Source: Rickettsiales bacterium (GTDB lineage: Bacteria; Pseudomonadota; Alphaproteobacteria; Rickettsiales; UBA3002). Taken from it: DNA of 6,347 bases. Below the pieces are notes generated by a model, which was not told where the DNA came from, ran no database searches, and saw only the letters and a program-made list of their open reading frames with translations. Where the stretch lies: contig PBPD01000141.1 in the NCBI GenBank assembly GCA_002725445.1, positions 1 through 6,347 of the forward strand. The letters are read 5' to 3'. The position numbers and the translations under genes were made by a program. Below are positions 1 through 5,301 of the stretch, piece by piece. How positions within the stretch are numbered: position 1 is the stretch's first letter; each line of letters opens with the position of its first letter.

Positions 1-1
1 A

Positions 2-322
2 CGTGTGTCGGGCGCGGTGGCGATGGTCGGTTCGGCGATGATGATCGGTATCGGTGTGCTGACAGGTAACTGGGTATATGCGGCGGCATCGGCGATTTAT
101 CTGGCATCGGCCACCACGTACACGGCGTTTGTAAGCCGTGAAGAATCCAGCCAGCAACAAAAACCCGGGCAACATGAAAGCACCGACCCGGCGCTGACCC
201 ATGTGGAGCGTTTGGCTAAACGTGGCCATGTGCGCCGCGGACAGGACGGGCACAGCCATGTAGCACGCCTGCAGGCCGAGCGTGATCATGGCATGGGCGA
301 TGCCCAACCATCACTCGGCTAA
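2..322 (+). CDS. 3' end of a tandem-paralogue hairpin membrane protein (5' part outside window)
   Basis: The reading frame is already open at the first base, and its residues align with the last third of the complete paralogue at 423-1457, so the GTG at 5 is an internal codon and not a start. Visible are one hydrophobic hairpin (about residues 2-47 of the fragment, with the shared NWVYAAA turn and a basic FVSREE exit), a polar Gln/Glu linker, and a 41-residue C-terminal tail beginning THVERLA and ending DAQPSLG. The hairpin is about 22/47 identical to that of the next gene, while the tail is 37/41 identical. The tail is rich in Arg, His and Gln and is probably an exposed helix. Function is unknown and I do not recognise a named family. 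Being the first of at least three related genes in a row, it belongs to an expanded local family. Confidence 0.85.
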   Translation, partial: RVSGAVAMVGSAMMIGIGVLTGNWVYAAASAIYLASATTYTAFVSREESSQQQKPGQHESTDPALTHVERLAKRGHVRRGQDGHSHVARLQAERDHGMGDAQPSLG

Positions 323-350
323 TCATTCGCATCTCTATGATGCATAAGCC
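317..350 (+). terminator. weak hairpin after the first paralogue, possible terminator
   Basis: GCATC (329-333) and GATGC (339-343) form a five-pair stem with loop TCTAT. An outer GGCT (317-320) can pair with AGCC (347-350) with unequal internal bulges. Only a short TAATTT follows, not a solid T run, so termination is uncertain. Confidence 0.25.
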
Positions 351-359
351 TAATTTCGC

Positions 360-375
360 GTAATTGTCACATTAC
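360..375 (+). promoter_or_regulatory. dyad GTAAT-N6-ATTAC, possible operator
   Basis: A perfect five-base inverted repeat flanks TGTCAC, and CGCG sequences lie just outside both arms (CGCG at 357-360 and 377-380). It sits about 20 bases upstream of the putative -10 of the 423 gene, where an activator or repressor would bind. The central TGTCACA is itself a dyad and recurs upstream of the 1573 gene as TGTAACA. No regulator is identifiable from sequence alone. Confidence 0.35.
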
Positions 376-399
376 TCGCGGCCAAGGCTGCTAAACTGG
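365..399 (+). promoter_or_regulatory. putative promoter of the 344-residue paralogue
   Basis: TAAACT (392-397) followed by GG is a fair sigma-70-type -10. The normal -35 position (369-374, ACATTA) is poor, but TGTCACA overlaps it, as expected for an activator-dependent promoter. The same arrangement, with the same 27-base step, occurs before the 1573 gene. An alternative -10-like TAATAC (411-416) lies so close to the ATG that it would give a leaderless message; the sequence does not decide between them. Confidence 0.4.
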
Positions 400-422
400 T
401 AGTACACGTGTAATACTAGAGT

Positions 423-1457
423 ATGAATCGATTTATGCCATCAACCGGCACAGAACACACAGGCTTACGCTTTGCGCATAGCCACAGCCACATCACAGGT
501 GTGCAGCAGCACGCCAAGGAGTTAGTGGGTGTGGGCAATGTCGCAGGCGATGGGCTGAGTTTGCTTTCGACCCTTGGCGGGGTGGGGGCAGCCGCCGGCA
601 CGGCTGCGGCGGTGAGTAATCCGGTGGGGTGGTTATTTGCCCCTGCGGTGTTCCTGATGGTGGGCTCGCGCCTGCCGCTTGTGTTCTCGGGCATGACAAA
701 AGACAGCCGCATTGCCGCCGAGGAGCGCGAAGCCCGTGAGCATGTGTGGAACATGCAGCACCCGCATGCGCCCAAACCATTGCATGAAAAAATGAAAGAG
801 GATGCCGCGAAGGTGTTGCATCCGGGCGAGCATCCGGTGGAAACGACGGCCGCGCTGAGTATGTTGTCGGGCGCGGTGTTTCTGGCGATGGGGGTTGGCG
901 GGCTGATCGCATCGGGCGGCACAGGCGCATTGGCCTTGCCCGTGATTAATACGGTGCTGGGTGTGTTGATGATTGGATCGCGCGCCAATGAGATTTTTGC
1001 CGATGACAAATATGAGCGTGAAGAGCGCGCGCAGTGGGAGCAGCGCAAGGCCGAGCAGGATAGCTTGCGTTTTGGCCAGTCGCGCAGCAAACAAGTGGGC
1101 GCAGAAGGGCCTGTGAAGGGGCTGTTTCACGCGATTGAGAATAATCCGGAAAAAGTCTCGGGCATGATGGGGGTGATGACGTCGGTGACGATGCTTGCTG
1201 CCGCTGTTGTATCGCAAAACTGGGTCTATGCCGCGGCGGCGATGCTGTATATCGGCTCGTCTGTTACCTACAGCATGTTTGTGCGCCGTGAGGAAAACCT
1301 GCAGCCAGAGCAGGCGGAAGAACGGCCTAAAACCCATGTGGAACGGTTGGCCGCGCGTGGCCATATGCGCCGCGGACAGGACGGGCACAGCCATGTAGCG
1401 CGCCTGCAGGCCGAGCGTGATCGTGGCATGGATGATGCGCAACCATCACTCGGCTAG
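423..1457 (+). CDS. histidine-rich three-hairpin membrane protein with LRF[AG]xSxS motifs, function unknown
   Basis: This 344-residue protein has no family I recognise. In order: a polar N-terminus with LRFAHSHS at residues 15-22; hydrophobic pairs at about 41-66/68-90, 143-163/168-189 and 246-265/268-287; charged linkers after each pair; a second motif LRFGQSRS at 215-222; and a C-terminal tail from THVERLA (304) to DAQPSLG. The second and third hairpins follow HP or NP and end in a charged stretch, suggesting a repeated unit of about 55-60 residues. No cleavable signal peptide is visible, so inner-membrane insertion is the natural guess. ATG 423 is preceded by an in-frame TAG at 417; ATG 435 is an alternative start, and neither has a good ribosome site (AGAG at 418-421 is too close to 423). 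The tail is nearly identical to that of the upstream partial gene. A role in membrane organisation, metal handling or stress is possible but unproven. Confidence 0.85.
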   Translation: MNRFMPSTGTEHTGLRFAHSHSHITGVQQHAKELVGVGNVAGDGLSLLSTLGGVGAAAGTAAAVSNPVGWLFAPAVFLMVGSRLPLVFSGMTKDSRIAAEEREAREHVWNMQHPHAPKPLHEKMKEDAAKVLHPGEHPVETTAALSMLSGAVFLAMGVGGLIASGGTGALALPVINTVLGVLMIGSRANEIFADDKYEREERAQWEQRKAEQDSLRFGQSRSKQVGAEGPVKGLFHAIENNPEKVSGMMGVMTSVTMLAAAVVSQNWVYAAAAMLYIGSSVTYSMFVRREENLQPEQAEERPKTHVERLAARGHMRRGQDGHSHVARLQAERDRGMDDAQPSLG

Positions 1458-1473
1458 CGACTCCTTTCAATCG

Positions 1474-1491
1474 CAGGCTCAGCCTGTCATT
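1474..1491 (+). terminator. short GC hairpin followed by T-rich stretch
   Basis: CAGGC (1474-1478) pairs with GCCTG (1482-1486) across the loop TCA, then TCATTTCTT follows. The stem is GC-rich but only five pairs long, and the T tract is interrupted, so this is a weak intrinsic terminator candidate between two paralogues. Confidence 0.4.
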
Positions 1492-1503
1492 TCTTCGTAA
1501 AAC

Positions 1504-1538
1504 TGTAACATAATTTTTTGCGCTTCAGGCTATACTGG
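1504..1538 (+). promoter_or_regulatory. putative promoter of the 371-residue paralogue
   Basis: TATACT (1531-1536, five of six consensus bases) followed by GG is a good -10. TGTAACA (1504-1510) lies exactly 27 bases upstream, matching TGTCACA and TAAACT before the 423 gene. If this -10 is used, transcription would begin near 1543, after the GGAGGG at 1537-1542, so that Shine-Dalgarno-like sequence would not be in the message. An upstream promoter is therefore also possible. Confidence 0.45.
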
Positions 1539-1551
1539 AGGGTGGAAAACT

Positions 1552-1569
1552 ATGTCTGGAAATGGCTAA
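1552..1569 (+). other. five-codon leader ORF (MSGNG) in frame with the next gene
   Basis: GGAGGG (1537-1542) lies nine bases before ATG 1552, the best-placed ribosome site in this gap, yet this ATG opens only MSGNG before TAA (1567-1569). One codon later comes the GTG (1573) of the large gene, in the same frame. A second mini-ORF, MAKTW (1562-1579), ends overlapping that GTG. This could be a leader peptide with reinitiation, or the remains of a longer N-terminus broken by one nonsense change. Confidence 0.4.
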
Positions 1570-1572
1570 AAC

Positions 1573-2688
1573 GTGGTAGCAACCATTGTAGATGAAGAAC
1601 GCGAATATTCGTTGCGCTTTGCGCACAGCGAAAGCCTACGCCTGCATTTTGGTGGCCCCTTCGCCGAATGGATGGAGGAGCATGCCGCGCAGGTGGTGGG
1701 CGGTTTGCGTGCGGCGTCTATTATTTCGCTGCCACTCACAGGCGTTGTGCTGGCGCTAGGCACGGGCGGTATGGCAGCGGCAGCCGCCGCAGCGGCAGCA
1801 GCGGCCCCGTTGTTTATGCACTCAGCGCTGGTGCTTGGCTCGGAAGCGGTCTTGCTGTTGTTTGGCAAGAAAGGCGATGTGCAAAAACATGCAGCCGAGG
1901 AAGATGGTCAGGAGCCAAACGCGCTTGGCAAAATGGTGCAGCCGCATAAATACCCGCTGCAGGCGAGTGCCGCGTTGGATATAATGGGGGAGGTTTCGCA
2001 CATATGGTATGGGGTGGAGCGTTTTATGGCAGGCGATGCCTCCGGTGCGGTGGAACTGGCCGAAGAAGCGGTTGCTAACCCGCACGACCCGAACGGATTT
2101 GCACCGGAATGGGCGCAAGCCATGTTTGAAACCCACGATCATGGCGCCCACGCACCGGGTGATATGATGGGGCATAATCATAGCCATACGGGTTTTACGC
2201 CTGTTATTCATGGGGTGTTGGGCGTGGCGGCGCATTTGCCGCTATTGCTGGGGCGCAGCCATAAGCCGCATTCGCATTTGCGCGAGCTCACCGGAGACAG
2301 TTTGCACACCGAAATTACGAAGGAGTCGGAGCAAAGCCTGCGTTTTGGCTCGTCTGAGAGCAAAGCGGTGGGTGCTGGCGGTGGCCTGATCGAGTGGGTG
2401 AAAGACAACCCTGTGGCCGTTGCATCCACACTGCAATTCGCTATGGCGGCGGCGATGGTGGTGGGTGGTTTGTTGGAAATGATGCCCGGCTACATAGTGG
2501 CAGGTGCATTGCTGGCCACCGCCGCGGTGATTCAGGGCGTGTTTGTGAAAAAACATGAATATGCACCGCAGCATAAAGGCGAGGGGGAGCGTGCCGAACC
2601 CGACACCCAACCTGACACCCACGTGCGCGATATAGAACACACACAAGAGCGTGTGCAACAACCCACACATAGCCATTTGCAGCATTGA
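1573..2688 (+). CDS. divergent His-rich hairpin membrane paralogue with Ala tract and His-rich loop
   Basis: This 371-residue protein is a diverged relative of the preceding gene. LRFAHSES lies at residues 14-21 and LRFGSSES at 256-263, with hydrophobic regions at about 48-66 and 67-97, 129-152, 208-228, and a final hairpin at 280-325. Eleven consecutive Ala residues (68-78) sit in the first membrane region. Relative to the paralogue, the middle hairpin is split by an insertion (about 153-205) ending in a His cluster: H188, H190, H193, H201, H203, H205. Histidine makes up 27 of 371 residues, which suggests metal binding, but this is inference. The C-terminus (THVRDIEH to THSHLQH) only loosely recalls the conserved tail of its neighbours. 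GTG 1573 is the first possible start after an in-frame TAA and gives 13 residues before the motif, close to the paralogue's 14. Its ribosome site is weak (GGAAA at 1558-1562). Function unknown. Confidence 0.8.
   Translation: MVATIVDEEREYSLRFAHSESLRLHFGGPFAEWMEEHAAQVVGGLRAASIISLPLTGVVLALGTGGMAAAAAAAAAAAPLFMHSALVLGSEAVLLLFGKKGDVQKHAAEEDGQEPNALGKMVQPHKYPLQASAALDIMGEVSHIWYGVERFMAGDASGAVELAEEAVANPHDPNGFAPEWAQAMFETHDHGAHAPGDMMGHNHSHTGFTPVIHGVLGVAAHLPLLLGRSHKPHSHLRELTGDSLHTEITKESEQSLRFGSSESKAVGAGGGLIEWVKDNPVAVASTLQFAMAAAMVVGGLLEMMPGYIVAGALLATAAVIQGVFVKKHEYAPQHKGEGERAEPDTQPDTHVRDIEHTQERVQQPTHSHLQH
1774..1806 (+). repeat. GCN repeat encoding eleven alanines
   Basis: Eleven GCN codons in a row (GCA, GCG and GCC mixed) encode a polyalanine run in the first hydrophobic region of the 371-residue protein. 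Because the third bases vary, slippage is less likely than in a pure trinucleotide repeat, but unit-length variation between strains is possible. Confidence 0.8.
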
Positions 2689-2691
2689 GGC

Positions 2692-2720
2692 TTGCAGCTG
2701 CACGCACCCGCGCGTACACT
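2692..2720 (+). promoter_or_regulatory. sigma-70-like promoter, probable leaderless start
   Basis: TTGCAG (2692-2697) and TACACT (2715-2720) are separated by an ideal 17 bases. The expected transcription start, six to seven bases after the -10, falls at about 2727, which is the A of the ATG of the following gene. No ribosome site lies between, consistent with a leaderless mRNA. Confidence 0.5.
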
Positions 2721-2726
2721 GACAAC

Positions 2727-3077
2727 ATGACTCAACCCCCGCCACAGGATGCATCGCTGGAACAGATGCTGGAGCAGTTGGACACCCAGATGCATATTCT
2801 GGTGCTGGTGCAGGGCGAGCTGGAAGACGGGCAGGCGCATTATGCCTATGCGAGCATTCCGCCCAGCAAATATCAGGCATTCAAAGAAGCCGAGGCCAAA
2901 GGCCATTATGATCTGGCCGATTTTGGCGTGATTTTGGTGCATGGGCCGGGCAAAGAACCGCCCGATGAGGTGAAGCGCCGCATGGAAGAAGAGCATGGCG
3001 CGAATCATATGTTTGAAGAACAGCTGGATGCTGCACTCAAACAGGTGCAGCAGGGTATGCCGCCGGGGTCTTTTTAG
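2727..3077 (+). CDS. small acidic soluble protein of unknown function (116 aa)
   Basis: I do not recognise this protein. It begins with a Pro/Gln-rich stretch, an amphipathic helix (SLEQMLEQLD, residues 10-19), then two likely beta strands (MHILVLVQG at 22-30 and DFGVILVHGPG at 65-75) around a Tyr-rich segment, and a charged C-terminal helix (about 79-109) with many Glu, Lys and Arg residues. There is no membrane segment or signal peptide, so it should be cytoplasmic. The frame can be extended back to a TTG at 2685 that overlaps the previous gene's stop, but ATG 2727 is preferred because the extra residues look like translated promoter sequence and the ATG coincides with the predicted transcription start. 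It lies 38 bases after the membrane paralogue and could serve it or the hydrolase downstream; nothing proves either. Confidence 0.75.
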   Translation: MTQPPPQDASLEQMLEQLDTQMHILVLVQGELEDGQAHYAYASIPPSKYQAFKEAEAKGHYDLADFGVILVHGPGKEPPDEVKRRMEEEHGANHMFEEQLDAALKQVQQGMPPGSF

Positions 3078-3123
3078 TCACATACGCTACATAAGTGCCT
3101 GTTTTATGACGATTGCGTGACAA

Positions 3124-3154
3124 TTGGCCTGTCGCGGCGCTGGATAGCTACAAT
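3124..3154 (+). promoter_or_regulatory. putative promoter of the lipase-like gene
   Basis: TACAAT (3149-3154) matches five of six -10 bases; TTGGCC (3124-3129) is a partial -35 at a long 19-base spacing. Just upstream, CGTGACA (3116-3122) resembles the TGTnACA element of the membrane-protein promoters, but 27 bases on there is only GATAGC, a poor -10. Transcription from TACAAT would start near 3161, leaving a leader of about 45 bases. Confidence 0.35.
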
Positions 3155-3156
3155 TT

Positions 3157-3182
3157 TACTAATAATTAACCATTCGTTAGTA
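3157..3182 (+). promoter_or_regulatory. candidate CtrA box within an inverted repeat
   Basis: TTAACCATTCGTTAG (3166-3180) fits the alphaproteobacterial CtrA site TTAA-N7-TTAA with one mismatch in the second half, and its first eight bases are the preferred half-site TTAACCAT. It overlaps a perfect inverted repeat TACTAA (3157-3162) / TTAGTA (3177-3182). If the -10 at 3149 is correct, the box lies just downstream of the transcription start, which would suit repression better than activation. CtrA control is inference. Confidence 0.4.
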
Positions 3183-3205
3183 GTCTGGTAGATGAGGACG
3201 AATAT

Positions 3206-4414
3206 ATGACATTAAATTTCGCATCCGCATATCCACGCATCTCCGCCTTGCTAGGCAACGGCGAAGGCGCAGACAGGCTGGACAAATTTGAACAGGCCGA
3301 GCTGGATATTTATCGTGCGGCGGCGGATTACCCTGAATTACAAGGCCAGTCACTGCTGGATAATATGGAAGAGCGCAACCCGTATATGGTGGCGGGCATG
3401 GCGTATGACTTTAGCCAGATAACGGGCATGCCCCCAGCCGAGATCGAGCGTGTTATGAGCACGGCGGGCTTTACCGAGATTCAAACCTTCGACCATGGCG
3501 GCGGCATTGAAGGCTATATGGCCTATAACCCCGACACGCAAACCATGGTGCAGATGTTTAACGGCTCGGACGAGCTGGGCGATTGGCGTGCCAGTTTTGA
3601 CGTGTTCCGTGGTCGTGAGGATCACCCCGCAGGCGGCACGGTGCATCCGGGCTATTTTGACGAACTGCACGAGCCGAATGCTCGCGGGAATACACTGATA
3701 GACGAGATGGTGGCATTTGAAGCGCGCATTGCCGAGCAATATCCCGACCATGCCTATCATAAGCTGATGGGTGGTGGCTCACGCGGGGGCGCATTGATGG
3801 AAATTGCCGCGGTAGAGGTAGAGCACCGTATTCAGCGCGAGGGCGAGGTAGACCGCAATGCAGGTGTGACGCAGAGCTTATTCAAAATGGATTCGCCGCA
3901 GTCAGGCGACCGTGCATTCAGTGAACGTGCCGAAAGCCTGATTGGCATGGGCAATAATAATGATGCAACCGGCATTCACCGCATTGAGCACGGCATTAAT
4001 GCCGCAAACCGCGTGTGGAAAGTGGGACGTTTTGCAGGCTACGACCATAGTGGGCACGATCTGGAGGTGGATAACCGTGCAGAGGGATTTAACTATGCCA
4101 ACGCCCATGAGTTGCGCGAAAACGGTATGGTGATGACCGCGATCGGATTTGATCTGGATAGCTCGCTGCCGCGCTATAGCCCCAGCCAGCTGGGAGAGAT
4201 GATTCACGACACGTTGCAGCAACAGCAACAACAGGCGCACGCACAAACTGAACCACAGCCCGCCGCGCAAGACCCTATGGCCGCATTGGTGGCCGAAGCC
4301 AATATCGACCTTTCAGCCCAGGGTGTGCAAGGCGATAGCCAAAATTATGGCGTGCCATACGCACCGGATTATGTGCCGGGCGTACAACCGAATAACGGCG
4401 TGCAAATCGGCTAA
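3206..4414 (+). CDS. class 3 lipase-like alpha/beta hydrolase (402 aa)
   Basis: The order of motifs matches class 3 (fungal-type) lipases: an FNGSDELGDW segment at residues 118-127 corresponding to FRGT...DW, VHPGYFDEL at 146-154 corresponding to VHxGF, the nucleophile elbow GGSRG at 190-194 with Ser192, and KMDSPQSGDRAF at 227-238 corresponding to the TFGSPRVGN strand. The likely acid is Asp253 (NNND) and the likely base His281 (DHSGH). It probably hydrolyses lipid or other esters; the substrate cannot be told. There is no Sec signal or membrane segment, so it is cytoplasmic or exported by a non-Sec route. The N-terminal 90 residues are helical and unassigned. The C-terminus is low-complexity: six Gln (338-343), a Gln/Pro/Ala linker, then a Tyr/Pro/Asn-rich end. 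The ATG has a good ribosome site, GAGGA (3194-3198), seven bases before it. An inactive or non-lipase hydrolase remains possible. Confidence 0.8.
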   Translation: MTLNFASAYPRISALLGNGEGADRLDKFEQAELDIYRAAADYPELQGQSLLDNMEERNPYMVAGMAYDFSQITGMPPAEIERVMSTAGFTEIQTFDHGGGIEGYMAYNPDTQTMVQMFNGSDELGDWRASFDVFRGREDHPAGGTVHPGYFDELHEPNARGNTLIDEMVAFEARIAEQYPDHAYHKLMGGGSRGGALMEIAAVEVEHRIQREGEVDRNAGVTQSLFKMDSPQSGDRAFSERAESLIGMGNNNDATGIHRIEHGINAANRVWKVGRFAGYDHSGHDLEVDNRAEGFNYANAHELRENGMVMTAIGFDLDSSLPRYSPSQLGEMIHDTLQQQQQQAHAQTEPQPAAQDPMAALVAEANIDLSAQGVQGDSQNYGVPYAPDYVPGVQPNNGVQIG

Positions 4415-4427
4415 GCCGCCACGTATT
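4408..4427 (+). terminator. hairpin over the lipase stop codon, possible terminator
   Basis: CGGC (4408-4411) pairs with GCCG (4415-4418), leaving the stop codon TAA as the loop. A TATTTTCTC stretch follows at 4423-4431. The stem is short and the T tract starts several bases later, so termination would be partial at best. Confidence 0.35.
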
Positions 4428-4449
4428 TTCTCATTCATTCTATTCTATA

Positions 4450-4457
4450 CCCCCCCC
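4450..4457 (+). repeat. C8 homopolymer upstream of the ABC operon
   Basis: Eight consecutive cytosines lie 15 bases upstream of the putative -35 of the transporter operon. Tracts of this type can vary by slippage and alter promoter spacing or regulator binding; whether this one varies is unknown. Confidence 0.85.
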
Positions 4458-4472
4458 AGCGTAGCGGGAGAC

Positions 4473-4501
4473 TTGCAGCCTGCGCGCATAGCACTTATGG
4501 T
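4473..4501 (+). promoter_or_regulatory. putative sigma-70-like promoter of the ABC operon
   Basis: TTGCAG (4473-4478) and TATGGT (4496-4501) are 17 bases apart, using the same -35 hexamer as the promoter at 2692. Transcription would start near 4508, giving a leader of about 23 bases before GTG 4531. Confidence 0.45.
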
Positions 4502-4530
4502 GGTGCGCGAACGAATAGGGTGCGGCCTGA

Positions 4531-5301
4531 GTGATCGAACTGGAGCATATTACCAAAGCATTTGCAGGCGCAGGTGTGGTGGTGGACGATTTGTCGCTGC
4601 ATGTGGCAGAAGGCCAGACCACGGTGTTGCTGGGGCCATCGGGCTGCGGCAAAACCACCTTGCTGAAAATGATTGCGCGGCTGGAAGTGCCCGATGCAGG
4701 CAGTATTACGCTGGACGGCGAGCCGATTGACGCCCTGCCATTGGAAAAGCATCGCCGACGGCTTGGTTTTGTATTTCAGCAGCCGGGCTTGTTCCCCCAT
4801 AAAACGGTGGCAGAGAATGTCGGGCTGATCCCCAAGCTGGAAGGGCGCGATACCGCATGGATTGACGCGCGGGTAGACGAATTGTTGCAGCTGATGGAGC
4901 TGCCGCCATCTGTCTATCGCACGCGCTACCCTGACGCATTGTCGGGCGGGCAGCAGCAGCGTGTGGGAGTAGCCCGTGCGCTTGCCAACAAGCCACGCTA
5001 TATGCTGATGGACGAGCCGTTTTCGGCACTGGATTCGATCACCCGCAGGCAGTTGCAGGCCGAAGTGCGCCACATTGCCAACACACTTGGCGTAACGATT
5101 GTGTTTGTGACGCATGATGTGTTTGAGGCGATGGCGATTGGCGACCGCATCGCGGTGATGCATAAGGGGCGCATCGAGCAGTTGGGCAGTGCGGAAGATA
5201 TTGTGAACCAGCCAGCGACTGACTATGTGCGCGAGCTGATTGCCAAGCCCGTGCGCGAGGCACATGCCAGTGCTGCGGCCGTGATGGAGGGCGCTGAATG
5301 A
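4531..5301 (+). CDS. ABC transporter ATP-binding protein, OpuC/ProV type (compatible solute or quaternary amine uptake)
   Basis: This is the ATPase that powers the importer encoded with the next gene. All nucleotide-binding motifs are intact: Walker A GPSGCGKTT (35-43), Q-loop FQQ (82-84), signature LSGGQ (137-141), Walker B YMLMDE (157-162), D-loop SALD (165-168) and switch His195 (VTHD). Segments such as LFPHKTVAENV and DALSGGQQQRVGVARAL are typical of the glycine betaine/carnitine/choline (OpuCA, ProV, OsmV) group. At 256 residues it stops soon after the ATPase core and lacks the two CBS domains that in OpuA/OpuC ATPases sense ionic strength or nucleotides, so any osmotic control must act elsewhere. 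GTG 4531 directly follows an in-frame TGA and is the first possible start; AGGG at 4517-4520 is a modest ribosome site. The stop overlaps the next start as ATGA, implying translational coupling. The substrate is not determined by the ATPase. Confidence 0.92.
   Translation: MIELEHITKAFAGAGVVVDDLSLHVAEGQTTVLLGPSGCGKTTLLKMIARLEVPDAGSITLDGEPIDALPLEKHRRRLGFVFQQPGLFPHKTVAENVGLIPKLEGRDTAWIDARVDELLQLMELPPSVYRTRYPDALSGGQQQRVGVARALANKPRYMLMDEPFSALDSITRRQLQAEVRHIANTLGVTIVFVTHDVFEAMAIGDRIAVMHKGRIEQLGSAEDIVNQPATDYVRELIAKPVREAHASAAAVMEGAE

Noticed and set aside
5..322. GTG at position 5 as a true start of a 105-residue protein
   Set aside because: The paralogue alignment shows this point is inside the last hairpin; the gene starts before the window.
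329..343. CRISPR or other spaced repeat array
   Set aside because: Only single short inverted repeats occur; no regularly spaced direct repeats are present anywhere in the window.
416..1442. Long open frames on the - strand opposite the 423-1457 gene (up to 269 codons)
   Set aside because: They are antisense shadows of a GC-rich gene: their composition is Arg/His/Cys-rich and unlike a folded protein, and the + frame has clear paralogues.
1459..1463. GACTC as a CcrM (GANTC) regulatory methylation site
   Set aside because: GANTC motifs occur at several places within genes here, so one in an intergenic gap is not informative by itself.
2685..2726. TTG 2685 as the start of the small protein, overlapping the previous stop
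   Set aside because: The extra residues would translate a good promoter sequence, no ribosome site precedes the TTG, and ATG 2727 is 42 bases downstream.
4323..4730. 135-codon + strand frame spanning the lipase end and ATPase start
   Set aside because: It overlaps two supported genes in another frame and its residues match no fold; it is a chance open frame across the intergenic gap.
4495..5265. 256-codon open frame on the - strand
   Set aside because: It lies wholly opposite the ABC ATPase gene, whose catalytic motifs are unmistakable.
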